A model generated the notes under the pieces. It had not been told where the DNA came from and searched no databases. It saw only the letters and a list, made by a program, of their open reading frames with translations. Shown in pieces: positions 11,267 through 23,990 of a stretch of 64,000 nt of DNA. Made by a program: the position numbers and the translations under genes. Where the stretch lies: the NCBI GenBank assembly GCA_013397075.1, contig VWZS01009934.1, positions 2,046,001 through 2,110,000 on the forward strand, written 5' to 3'. How positions within the stretch are numbered: position 1 is the stretch's first letter; the number at the start of each line of letters is the position of its first letter. The DNA comes from Rhabdornis inornatus (taxonomy: Eukaryota; Chordata; Aves; Passeriformes; Rhabdornithidae).

Positions 11267-13482
11267 AATCATAAATGTATTAATTACTTTTGGTTGTCTG
11301 CTTGAACACAGGGCTTTTAAAATATAATCTGTGGGTTTTTATATGATCTCACAATAAATATTTTGTACTTACATACATATATATATACACACACTAGAGT
11401 TGTGAAATTGCCAGTTGCAGAGTACATGCTAGCTGCCTATACATCCATAGTGAAAAATTGTAATTTTGTAAGCAATTTGTAAGCAATTACCTTAACTTAA
11501 TTGCTGTATAAAAGAGAAGTGGAGAAATCATGTTCTTCATTTTAATGAGGCAGATCAGCTATATTTACTTGACTGTCAGCACATGATACAACCATTTATG
11601 AGACAAATATGTATAATTGAGACAGTATTGGCTATAGGTTTTGTCTCCAAACAAGGAAAGATAAACACGTTGCTGATCTGTTTATCTTTGGGGGCTAGAT
11701 CTATCTGTGATTGTCTTTGTAGTCTCACCTTTTTAGTACCTTTTGCTGATGGAAACTTAAAAGCCTGAAAAAGAAGTGATGGAATAGTACAATTTACTTG
11801 GAGATTGTAGTAGAGGAACAGGAAAGAATGTGCTGCTATGACTAGTAACAGGTAATATCACCTGGCAATTTAGGCATCTGGCAAGATCATGAAACAAAAA
11901 CTGTTTCATCCCTATACTGCTGTACCTTGCAAGACATCATGCTTGTCTCAGTGGCTATCCCTAATGGAACAGATTCCACCATGATTTCCTTTACATGTAG
12001 ACTTCACAATTCCATCACCACCTTTAAATCTAAATGGGGTGGATGAGAATGTCATTACTTAAGAGTAACAGAAATGTTAGCATAAAATTGCCACTGTTGA
12101 AAGTTTGGATACTCCCTAATGTGACAAATACGTTTTTATGCCTCTTCAAACTGATTCCTGGCTTATTTTCCAAACCAAGGAAAGTAGTTTTAATTTTAAT
12201 TTACTAACTGACTGCTTGCTAATCCATAGAAATCTTTCAAATACCTGAACTCAACCCAAATATAATACAGATGAGAGATTAATTCCAGATGCAAGTAAAA
12301 TCCTGTATTGTTTTCAAGTAATTTCAGAGATATCAGGAGTGAACTACATTACATCAGAAATCATAATAGATGGTTAGAGGAATGGATTTTAAATTTTTTA
12401 AATATTTGTATTCCTGCTCTCTAATGGATGTTCAACTATTTAAATTACTCGACTGGAAGTTTTTACTCTATCATTTGAGAAGCGAGGGTAACTTTGTGGA
12501 TTGTAGTAGCTCCCATAGCAACAAGCTACTTTGAGCTAACCCTTTTGGCAATGGAGATATGAGAAATGCAACTTTAATTTTAAACGTATCTCCCTACATT
12601 CCTGTTTTGAAAGCATGTTTCAGATTTTTTCATAATAAAATAATGTTAGAGGTTGTTGTGAGGACTTTTTTTTTTTTAAACCAGAGGTATCCTTGATGGT
12701 ATTTATAGTCCCTGATGCAAAATTTTCTTTGGGGGCTACTGATTATGTTTTTAATCTATTAATTAAAAAAAATAAATGGAGACCATGACATATTTTAATA
12801 TGGTTTTAAAAGTAGCTGTCTGCACAGATGTTTTCCCTTTGGACCTAACAGAGGTACTTAAGAGAAAAACAGAATTCTGTGCCCTCTCTAGACCTCCCAC
12901 ATTTGGGTTAGAAAAAAACAGCAAAAGTGCTCTATGTCTGAAGGTCAGATATCACTATATACCAGCACTGGGACAAGACATAAAATTGTGCTCTCCCATT
13001 CTCCTCTCCTTCTGTTCAACCCCTGCAAACAGCTTGGTGCAGCTCAGTGCATTCACGTTGTCTGTAGCCCATTAAGCAGTGACTGCTCTGACCACTGTCA
13101 GATTTCTTAGACTTGCAGCATTTTCCACTGAGCTTCGAGACTACAGTAAGCTACTTAAGCTCTGTGTGCTTGTTATGTCCATCTATTTATGTGCTCTAGT
13201 GCTCCTGACAAATAAGACTGGGAACACTCTCCAGTACTACATCTAATTTTACATACTAGTAACATTCCTAAAATATTTGTAGTCTGGGCTTCTCTTATCT
13301 TCAGAAGTTCAAGTTTGGTGGTTTTTAAAGCTAGAGGAAGTGCCTTAGGCCACTCATGTATAAAATTGGTGCAATCTTCTTTTGAATTAATGTCTGATCC
13401 TGAAAATACCTACAGCCTTGTGTAGGCCATTGGAATCAGTAGACACACTGTAGATTTTACTGTATGAGAAACCATATGCTTT

Positions 13483-13609
13483 CACAGAATCACAGAATAT
13501 TCTGAATTACAAGGGATCATTGAATTCAGCTCTTAAGTGAATGGCCCATATGGGGATTGAACCCACAGCCTTGGTGTTCTTAGCACCATGCTCTGACAAG
13601 CCAGGCCCT
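13483..13609 (-). mobile_element. tRNA-Ile-headed, CR1-tailed SINE (TguSINE1-like), minus orientation
   Basis: On the minus strand, 13609 to 13541 reads as a decayed tRNA-Ile gene. It contains AGAGCATGGTGCTAA (D-stem to anticodon region of tRNA-Ile AAT), ACACCAAGG, then the B-box-like GTGGGTTCAATCCCC and an acceptor-stem half ATATGGGCCA. The A-box region is eroded. It is followed by a short CR1-like 3' tail ending in the ATTCTGTGATTCTGTGA repeat. A tRNA-Ile promoter head with a CR1 tail is the known architecture of songbird TguSINE1, a non-autonomous element mobilised by CR1. Several mutations, including in the anticodon, show it is an old copy and not a working tRNA gene. Confidence 0.88.
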
Positions 13610-14757
13610 CATCAATTATGTATCTAATTTTGCACACAGAGAATAATTTCATTGGCTACTTCACAACTATTCTGTCTTAAAGTAGACATATAAGTGTTTT
13701 ATTGGATAAAGGCCTGTGCCATTCCTAGGATCAAGAGCCCTTTCTAGGATCAAGGTCACTCAAAGCAACTTTCAAGCTGCTCCACTGAGCCAGCTGAGAT
13801 TGGCCAAGGCACCTCATTGTGGTTGGCCTGTTTGAAGCCTGCCCTGAGGACCAGTGTGGGGATTCAGAACATGTCATGAGCAGAGCTATGCCACTTGCTA
13901 GTTATATTCCCTTTAGTTATCTCAGCACCTTCAGATAATAAAGTTGTTGGTGCCCTTAAGACCTTAAGATCATTGAGAGTTGATTTTATCACTGTCATGC
14001 AGTGTTCATTCCATAGCCCACCATACAGTTTTAGTTTTTTTGTTAAAATAAAAATGTGTAACTGTAATACAAACATAATGTTCATGTCCCAGATCCAGCA
14101 GAACTGTTCTGTACCTTGAGTACACTTTTCCATCCCGTTGGTGTCAGCAGGAATAATGCATGTGCTTTACTGTCAAGCACATGCTCAATTGGCAGACACT
14201 AAACCTTGTTGCTGTATCAGAGACCAAGTGCACCAGATAGCTTATTATCATATTGACAGGTTTCCTGTTAGAAGAGTACAGCCTGTCTCCAGAAAAGTGC
14301 AGCCTAATTCTACTGGGTCAAATGCATGTCTGGGGTCAGTAGCTAGATAATATTTTCTCATTCCATCAAGTATATTTTAAACAACCTCAATTTCTACCAT
14401 TTTAAAAAATGATCTTTTTTTTTATGACCATTACATTTTTGCAAATGAAACCTCTGTTAAATGTGTTCTTTTAGAGATCATATAAAAATCCTGGTTGCAG
14501 TGATTACAAGTATAAATTAGGATGAGAGTGATTTTTGTAGAGCTGAAAGTTCTCCTTCTGCTTCTGATGAAGTCAGAGGAAGCCTTTGCCACTGACTTTG
14601 TTAGTAGAAGGATCTTACAGTACATTATTATGGTGTGGAGTCTCTTGATCTCAGTTTTCTGTAGAGAAAGGCTTCTGGGACCTCTGTGACTATTTGGTGT
14701 ATATACAAATGAGGAGACTGCAGGGTTTCCACTCCCATTATTTTTGACAAGATAATT

Positions 14758-14777
14758 AAACAAACAAACAAACAAAA
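14758..14777. repeat. (AAAC)n microsatellite
   Basis: Four to five AAAC units, ending in an A run. Confidence 0.9.
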
Positions 14778-16128
14778 ATCAGGAATAGCTTTTTGTACCA
14801 GTGGTAATAAAGGTTGTCATATATTGCTTGAAATATGGCTTTCATATTCCTACTCTTTCTTCAAGCTAAATGACTGTAAAATCTCAACAGACTAAGTTGA
14901 AAACATTCCAAAACTCCTCCAAGTGTGTTACTATCAACTTTGTGGTGGTTTGTGATTTATATTGAGACTATATTTCCTGATATAACTTACAACACTGCCT
15001 GGATAGAAACATCTTGATTATCTCTTAGGAATGCAGTTCTCAAGAGGGAGGCATCATTGTTCTAATTTTGCAATATTGGAAGGCTTTCATTAATTATGAG
15101 AGAGAAAAGGATATTATAATATTTTAAATCCAACAGCAACAGTACTCTAGAAGCTACTATCAACACTGCATTTCAGTGTTGCAGAGGGATATTTCAAAAT
15201 ATTATGCAGCAGCAGTTTTGAGTTTAATTGTCTGCAGATGGTGGATGATCTATTTTCCTCTCTCACTGCCACATTTCTAATAGCACCCAGGCTGTTCTAT
15301 GTAAATGAGTGATCTTTCATATAATTTTGTCCTTAATTTTCCAATATTTTTTCTTTGCATCATTCTCCAGCTGCATCATGTCAGATCTGACCTTTTAATT
15401 TTTTTTATATTCCTTAATATATAAGTATCACAGCGTGCTTAACCATTGAGAGGCAATCATAGAATTGCTGGAAAACAAAAAAATAACAGATTTTATTAAT
15501 GTGAGCTATGGTAATAGTTGTCTGTAGCAGACAGTGGTTGTTACAACTCTGTCAGAAAAGTCTGGATATGTCAGGGCACAAACAAGTCAGGGTTTTCAGC
15601 TTTTTCTTGTGAACTTAAAACTCAGACCTGGGACAGTTGCACACATACCTAATTAAAAGTGTGCCACCTCTCAGCTGTCATTCTCTGTGTGCTGAACATT
15701 AAGTATATGTGTAGAGTGCTCATTTTTAGAACCGTGATCTGAGAGGGTACAAGAAAAATTAATCTTAAGTAGCTCAAAAATGCTTTACATAAAAAATATC
15801 TTTTAAAAATTGTAGGAAGAATGTAGTATTATGAAATAGGAAAATAAAATAAAACTAGCTCAAATTACTTGAAGAAGTTCCTATTAGAGTAATCTGAATA
15901 ATCAGCTTGTTTTTACTTAGAAAGCTTAGTGCTGTGACCAGCAGAGCTGAAGAGTCTCCAGTTTCCTCACATGCAGTAAATAATGTGCTTTGAGTCCTTT
16001 CCCTGAATGAAAGATACCCACAACAGCTTATTAATTTGCAGAATAACCACACTAACAACTGAAGACGAAAAGGAACTTGTGGGAGGTTTTTGGTTTTTAT
16101 TTGTGAAGTTCAGACAATAAATGACTGA

Positions 16129-16560
16129 CCAAGATTCTTCTTGCTGGCGTAGCTTCAGTCTGGCTTTTTTTTCCCTCATGCATGCTGACCTGGAACTCTT
16201 CCTTTGCCTTAGCTGCGATAATCGTGACTCAGCTTACAACACCATACATTCGCATCGCCCCTGCTGCAGGCGACGACCAACTAACAGGTCAGATGTTCAC
16301 CTACAGACAAGTCATCATGCCCATTCTGTCTCTTTTCCTTTGGCTCCTTTTCCTTGACTGTTTCTTCTTCTCTGCTCATAAACAGTTTCTTTGTGTTCAT
16401 AATTTCTTCCTCAGCTCCATTAAATTCTGTGGTGTGCTTGGCACCAAAACTTGCACACACGTCCCTGTACGTACGACTCCGCTGCATGTGCCCATTTTGT
16501 GTGTGACCTGTGGAATGTTCCTTCAAGCCTGATGTTGTAAAGAGGTCTCATCTTGCTCCA
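16129..16560 (-). pseudogene. Degenerate minus-strand coding relic, charged/coiled-coil-like, family unidentified
   Basis: On the minus strand, 16547 to 16284 reads open for 88 codons. It follows an in-frame TGA (16548-16550) and ends at TAG (16281-16283). The peptide is hydrophilic and Glu/Lys-rich, with stretches such as EEEIMNTKKLFMSREEETVK and KEKEPKEKRQNGHDDL. The coding character then continues in another frame (about 16290 down to 16129) as VGRRLQQGRCECMVL, a TAA stop, then AESRLSQLRQRKSS and REKKARLKLRQQEESW. That implies at least one frameshift. The stop positions fit decay of CAA or CGA codons. CpG is locally frequent (GGCGACGACC, GTACGTACGAC), unlike the surrounding intron. There is no clear poly-A tail or target duplication, so it may be an internal fragment of a retrocopy or a relic exon. 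I do not recognise the parent gene. The 116-codon frame on the + strand over the same bases looks like a shadow. Confidence 0.5.
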
Positions 16561-19500
16561 TCCATAAATTAAATGAAAGTTTGAATATAGATATGTATCT
16601 GTGTACCGGTTTATTTTTTGCTCTGTTATTAGATCAAGACACTAAAATTTCTGAATAATTTAGGCTCAAGAGTTGCGTATGCAATTTAGGACAAAGATCT
16701 AGTGTTAGTGGATTCAGGTTTTTTTCTGTGTAATGGTAGGAAGATCATGTTTTCTGGCAAAATTTCAATATGAGAGAAATTAAAATAAAGAAATAAAATA
16801 GATTTCTTTTTATTATGTCATACATGAGTTCTAGGATTAAAATAAAACAACCTAGCATGTGATACATGAGAATAAGCAACACTTAGGGATTTAAAATCTA
16901 AGTGTCAAAGAAAACTCAGTACTCAAGTGGAACCATTATTAGGCTGTATGTGCCTTGAAGGATGGCTCTGAATATACCAGAAAACCTTTATGAACCTGGG
17001 GAAATGATTGTCAGGAAAGGAAAAAAAAACCAAAAAACACCAAAAAAATGCCTAAAACCTTTCAGGGATTTGCAAACATTTTTATTTTGAAACAGAACAA
17101 AAGAGCATTAAAAACTCTAGAACCTGAAGTGATGAAATATCTAATGGGGGAAGTAAACCTAGTCTGTCAGCTTTTGGTGTATGATAAAATCCTTGCCTTT
17201 TTGAAGAACATAGTTCCTTGGGAAAGCACGTTGTTACTATGTTGCTACCAGGGTGTCTGGGAGGAGTTCAGATGTCTGGTATCTGGATACTGCTGCAGTC
17301 AATAAGAGGCAGTTAAATGATTCCGCTCAAGATAAGAGGATTAGTGACATGTCTGCTGTAGCTTTTAATTCTGGGGTGTGTGTTATAATAAGAAAGCTGA
17401 GTGTTCCATAATGCCCAAGTGACCTTGTCAATCAAGACAAAATTGCTGTATGTATACTTTTATTTTGTAATAACATATGAACTAACCAGAATAACATACT
17501 TACATGATGCCATTAAGTAGCTTGTTCTTGTTACTGCTGCTTGGCAGAAGCTGTGTCTGCATACATTTTTATAGCTCAGTTATTTTTTTACTTGACAATT
17601 CAAATAAAGCATTGAAGAGACAGGATCTCTTCCATATCCTTGAACTTCAACAAGTTTTGATTTCTTCATCACAGGATTCAAATAAGCTTATGTATTTTTC
17701 TGTATGGAGATTGAAATGTTTCTCTTCTCATATTTTGGTTTTTTATTTGTTTCAATGCAAAAATGGGTAGCTATAGGTAACACTGGAGACATGCCTGTTG
17801 CACAAGAAGGAGATGGCTACAGTACTTAACAGTGAGAGAAAAGAGATATGGCTAGCATAGGATAGCTGGCAAAGTATTTATTTCATTGCTTTGTCCCTGG
17901 TGACATTGGCAGTTTGTGGGTGTCTGTCAGATCTGTGAATTTTGTTTCCTTTTTCTTGAAAAGAACATAAAAACATTCTACCAGAATATAATTTTGTAGT
18001 GAAAAAGAAAGTATCAGATTATACCTGCCAACAGCATTTATAGCTATCTGTGAAATGTATTAGCCTTTGAAATACCCTCATCATCTTCCCAACCCCATCT
18101 CATGTTTGAAAGACTCTGTGCTCAAAAGGAAAGAAACATCTTCCTCCTCATTTGCCACAACTGCAATAATGAGCAAAGAAGCCTCACCCAGCCCACTTGG
18201 TTGTCCCATGACAGCAAGAAGAAATGCTGTTTTTCTAGGGAGACATCCTGTCTAGGGATCCTTAGGCCAGGCTTTCAGTTTCAGGGCAGTACAGCAGCGG
18301 TGGGATCTGCAGCATCCATGAGAAGCACAAAGGTTTTCTTAAAAGAGGTTTACAGAAACTGGACCACACATGAGGGAGCTGGGAGTGGTACACATTGTCC
18401 CCACATTTTTCTCCTGTAAATTACAAGACTGTGGAAAGGATTTACATGTAAAAGGATGCGTTTATGTGAAATAGGGCTGTTTTTAACTGTAGTTACCACA
18501 AACCCTACAGCTGTAACTGTTAAATGTCACTTAGCATTTTCTGTTCAGTGTTTGCTCCTCACTTCTTTGCTCAGAATCAAAGTAATTACATTTGAGATCA
18601 AGAAATTACTTTCAACTTTTAGCATTTGAGGAGATACATAAGCAGCAGGGGAAGGTCAAGGATGGCATTTTTGGGTTTCTTTACATTGGAAGTTGATGCT
18701 TCTTGTATAATGAAAATTTAAAATCTTGGCTGCATTTCTGAATACCGTTACCGAATTTGAAAGGTCTTCCTCTTCACAAATACCATGATAATAGAGCTCA
18801 GCTTTCAAGCCAATTCTATTTGCACTCATTTCCTCCATCCTTGTCATCCACTCGTCTTGCCTATTACTGGTGCAGTTTACAAACAATGCATTATTAATTT
18901 CTCTTTGTCCTTCCTTTCTCCTTCCTTTTTCACATAAAAATAACGGGTCTTCCATTTATAGGATTACCAGCTAGTCGCCCTAAATATTTTGACAGACACT
19001 CCAGATTGCCTTTGCAGCCTGTAGCAAAGAGAACTTTTCCTTGCAGTGTCACTTAAATACCTACAGTGTAGTTGAGTTATAGCATGAGATAACCTAGTGT
19101 AAAAGCAACTATGTGATTTTCACTTTTAGAAGCCAAAAGAGGGAAATTAGTGTTGTTAGTCAATACATTATTATCAGTGATCCAATAACTTAGTAGCTAA
19201 GGAATTCAAATTTGGGGGATAGTGTTTAGCTTTCAGTGTTACTTTACAAAAAGTAACTAACTTGAAATCCACTCAATTGACCCTGTCCTTCATCAGACAG
19301 TGAGAATATTTAACTATCTGGGAGGATAAAACATCTGTCTGGGAGTAAAAAACATTATGTATACGTGAAGCATAGTAGTACTCATGATACTGTTTCCATG
19401 TTTTCATAACAAATACAGCTTAACATACAGTTGAAATAATGTAGAATGTTATAAAAAAACTTACCACATACAAATGTGACTGTGTGATCTTAACTTCAAA

Positions 19501-22500
19501 GTTGAATAACAAATCCATCTTTTTGAGAAAGACTGAAATAATTTGCAGTTTGTTTCAGTATTTCATAAGAGACACTTAATCTAATAGGTTTAAATTGGCC
19601 GTATTTGGTATTCACTTGGCCCTCATGTATTTTGTTCTCAGCATTCTGATAAAATAGCATGCTTGGAATCATGATTAGGGTGTTCATTCTGTGAGGCATT
19701 TTCTTAATTGTTGAAATATGTCTGAGCTACTTGTATTTAAATTAAAGTATTTCCATTTGTGATTTAGTGGAGCAGCCACTACTTCTCTGGATATTATTAA
19801 GACTGATTTCCATAGAACGCCCTTTTTACAACCCATTGTTAATTACACATCCAGCTGCAAGAGAGAGCTCTGTATTGTACATTCTTCATACATGAAATTC
19901 ATGGTACAAATCAAATGCAGCAAGATCTGTCAGGAGTTTTGTAAAGTAACTGATACTTAACAATTGGGAAGACTTTTTTTTTTTTTTTAAGATGGGGGCA
20001 AAAGCTTAAAACTTGATTTCTTTTATCCTGCACACCTTAAGGTCTAGATCATCACCATATTTTATAAACAAGTTAAAAGCAGTCATAAAATAATCCCAGT
20101 TGGTTTCTTCTCCCTTATGAAGTTACCACCATAATAAAATATGCCCATTCTTAAGATGTGCATTCGCTACATAGCAAGATTTATTGCTGTGTTCTGGGTC
20201 ACACTCTGTTCTCAGCCATTCCACTGTAAAAGTGAAAAAAAAATAAACTGAAATCTTTGATTGATTAAATCGCAACTTCATGGAATTTTTTTATGTCAAG
20301 GGATTTACTCCAGTTTTGTACTGCATTACTGAAAACACAGTGTTTGTATTAACACAAAACCAACAGCATAAATTTGAGGAGTGTTTTGCTATTTACTTTG
20401 ATTGTTTTGCTTTACAATGCATCTGAGGTATAACATGTGCTGGACAGACATTCACATTCATGTTTTCTCGGTCCTGAACCATGTAACATTGATTTAGATG
20501 TATTCTGACATGCTAAAACTTGAAGTGCTATTTTTGGCAATGTAGAACCCACTATTTCCTAGGTGAGACAATTTCCTAGTTGAGTCTGTAATTGCAAACC
20601 TACGTGCAGACATGTCTGTCTGCAGGCTCAATACACTATTTTTAGAAGTTTATTCTTGTCTTGATACTTCTGGACAACATTTGCGTTAGTTGGAGTTGTG
20701 GATAGTTATCCAGGGGAGAATAAGGACCTGTGTGCTGTAATGTCAAAGCCATATTGCAGTGCTGTTGCAAGGTCAAATGACAAGGAAAGCAGAATGAGAA
20801 TGGATCTGACTCTTCAAAGTGAAATTCTAAGCCTGTTTTTATGTGATGGCCCCAATGATTGTTGTACCAATTGTTAAGGATTCTGGTCATCTTGCTCAGT
20901 TGGGCAGAATGCAAAACAAGGAAATGTTCCTACTTTCTGCAGCACTGGCTGAATGCATTTCAATGGGCTGGAGTGTCACTTGTGATTTATTGCCCATTTT
21001 TGTTCTTTTATGTGTTGTATTTGTCATTTTTGCAGTGACAGTTTCATCTATAAAACAGTATAGTTACAAGAAAATGTTAAGACGATACAGGAGTGCCATG
21101 GGAGCTGCTGTTTCCTTTTCTCCCTTTTATTTCCCCTAGTACATTACAGAGTCAAATGTCAGGTTTTCTGTAAGGCAGTGCAGCCAAAGCATCTATGCTT
21201 TTAAGCATAAGTACATTTTCCACAGAGCAACTGAAGAAGAGCTAAAGTTAACCAGTAAGACAAAGAAGGCCTAGAAAGAATGCTAATAACATTTCACAAA
21301 TGGTGAAATAACCCATAATACAAATACAAGCCTTTGCCATCTGTACACAATAAAGAGCCCAGTCTGATTAGAAGTCAGTTATCAGTGTGATATTCATATT
21401 AAGTACTCCACTTAATGTTTTAAAATAATAATTCCTTTGACATTCTCTGGTAGTGGGACCCTTCCAACTCCCCTGTGTAAGTAGGAGGATAGGGAGGATA
21501 AACTGCAGAGGGTCATATCAGCAGTTTTGCTCTGGCCATTGATGCTTTTGGTTGGCCAAGGGGGTGTGGGTTCTTCAGCTGTCCTGGTGCTGCATCGACA
21601 GAGCCAGTGTGTTACAGACCTGGGTGGGACAGGAGCAGCTGGAGAAGGTCCCATGAACTAGAAGAAAGTATTAATCTTCCCTTATCCTTTAGGAAGGACA
21701 AGTAGCCTAATTAGGTATGTTTTCCAGTGTAGAAACAGTTTTTCTTCTATCCAGAGGAGTTAAAAAGTTGGTTGCCACAGAATTAATAGTCAGTCGTTGC
21801 AGGAGCTGTGTTACACCCCCCAAGTACAAAACCAGTCTGGAAGTTTGAGAATTCCAGTACATACCTGAGAGAAAAATATGATTCCAAGTGTCTAATATCT
21901 CTTTCATAAAGAGAGTCATCCAAGTTTAATGTAAGCCACTGAAGATGGGTCTGTTTAGTTCATCCTAGTTTGAAAAATAATCTGTTCTCTTAGTAATGTG
22001 TAATCTTCATGTCAGGATATCTGTGAGACTGTTTGAGGTTGGGCTGGGAGGAGAGGGAGCTCTTCTTAATCTCGTTACAGAGAATGGAAGCGTAAAACCC
22101 AGTCATGAAAATAATTATATGAATGAAATGACCAGGATAAGTTATTAACAAACAGAAGGAATCTCTGCCATCTGTTTAGGACTGGTACTGGTCATTCAAC
22201 ATGTTTCAACATCAGCAATGTACAGAGAAGCAGAAAACCTAAAGCAATGCAAAAATACCAGTAGGCAATTTTTAGAGCATAGCTGTCATACAGTGTGTTA
22301 TTTCATTTCTGTATCTAAAAAAAAAATATGCCTCTGATTTTTTCATTTGAAAAAATGTTTGATTTTTTCGTTTTGTATGTACAACAACGAAAAATGAAGG
22401 AGAGACAAGGGAAGACAAAGAAATTCAGAGATACAAGTAGCAACTAAAAAACCTGTGAATTTCAGTGTTTCCCATCTGTAGTTTTTGACTGTATTCATAA

Positions 22501-23965
22501 AATGCTAAGCAATTTGAATTTTAAGTTGAAATAAAATGTGGGACCAGTTGCGTCTAAAATAATCTGTAGTTCTTGAAATCTGCAAATCTGGTGTTTGTAC
22601 CACTGGAGAGTTTGACAAATGTTCAAGGCCGTATTAAATGGATTGCCTCTGTTTTAGCGTATAGGTAAGCATTCAAATGTGTTACAGTTAAACAGAGTAG
22701 TACAGCAAAGTGGAGAGTAGTACTGTTAACTTTAAGCAAAAGTGACAGAACATACTATCTTGGGCAAAATAATGTTTCAGCGATTCACTCAGTTGAGTTT
22801 TCTTGAAATAACTCAAATCTTAATAAGTATCTGAGCTACGTTTGTTTGCTTGGAGTAACAATTCGGCACTGTGCAAGCCATAACTGTAGTTATTGACAAG
22901 TTTTTAACACCTTCTTCAGACAATATATTGAAAATGTTCTTTTCTGCAGTAATGGGAGTTTGACTGCAGGAACCAATGATTTTAGAGCTCTGAGAAAGGC
23001 ACTCAGGTGTATCTGAGCATTTTCAAGTCATCATTTTTCAAAAATTGTGAATTTTCATTTCCTTTCCTTCATCTGATTTTTTTTGTCAGTGCTGAGCACT
23101 TAAGAAGGTTTTGCGTACGTAGAAAATTCCTGTGCAAATGAAAGTTGCGTCAGTTTTCCATAAAAGTGAACAGAAGTTGGTGTCTTGCATGGGTTTAAGG
23201 TTCTGTTTAAACTTTTCAGTTCATGTTGGAATCACAAAGTAAAACACAGGAAAAATAGTAAATTCTAAAGTGTCAGAAGCAAACAAAGTATTCTATAAAC
23301 CTTTATGAAGTAAAATAGTTGCACTTTTCAGTATCCTATCATTGAGTTAGATTGCTTCTGGTTATCAGTAAATGTGTCAATAATGAAAAGTGAAAAGAGA
23401 TGATGATAAAAATGACTGTTCAAGGCATTCTTAATCAAATAGGACAAGTGGAGATTTCCTTTTAACCCCTAAAACTTCCAGGAAATTAATGGAAACCTGA
23501 ATGTGGTAACTATTCAGCTGAGGCCTGGTCTGTTCTTGTCTCTTTATTAGAATATTGGTACATTCAACATTATTTCTGTCTGAATTGTTTTTTATATTGG
23601 CAATACTGTAAACATTTCTGAAATATTAACAAAAGAATTGATACATTGTACTGGCACGAAGATAGATATAGAGTTCTGTGGAATTATATTTCCTTTGTTG
23701 TGCTGGTTCTCCTTTCCCAGTTCCTCTGGCTGACCTTCCTGCCCCAAAACAGTGCTGACTCTGAAATGCTTTAAAAGGAAAAAAGTTGTGTGTCTTTTTT
23801 CCTACTTTTTACAGATTTATCACAAACATATTTTTCTATTTCTTTATGCATCGTTACATGTATAATTCCATTTATTTGTTAGGAGAATGAACTCTGTTAT
23901 GCTTTCTTCCAAGAAAATATGTGGGTAGTGAATAATGAGAAGTAAATTCCAAGTGTGATTGTTTT

Positions 23966-23990
23966 TGAAGGATTTCTGAAGAATCCTTCA
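23966..23990. repeat. Perfect 9-bp inverted repeat with 7-nt loop
   Basis: TGAAGGATT at 23966-23974 is the exact reverse complement of AATCCTTCA at 23982-23990. It is intronic, short, and could be chance. No run of T follows that would suggest a Pol III terminator. Confidence 0.7.

Noticed and set aside
16182..16532. 116-codon open frame on the + strand
   Set aside because: It lies over the minus-strand relic, whose Glu/Lys-rich reading and CpG-type decay explain the open frame better. The + strand reading is its hydrophobic shadow.
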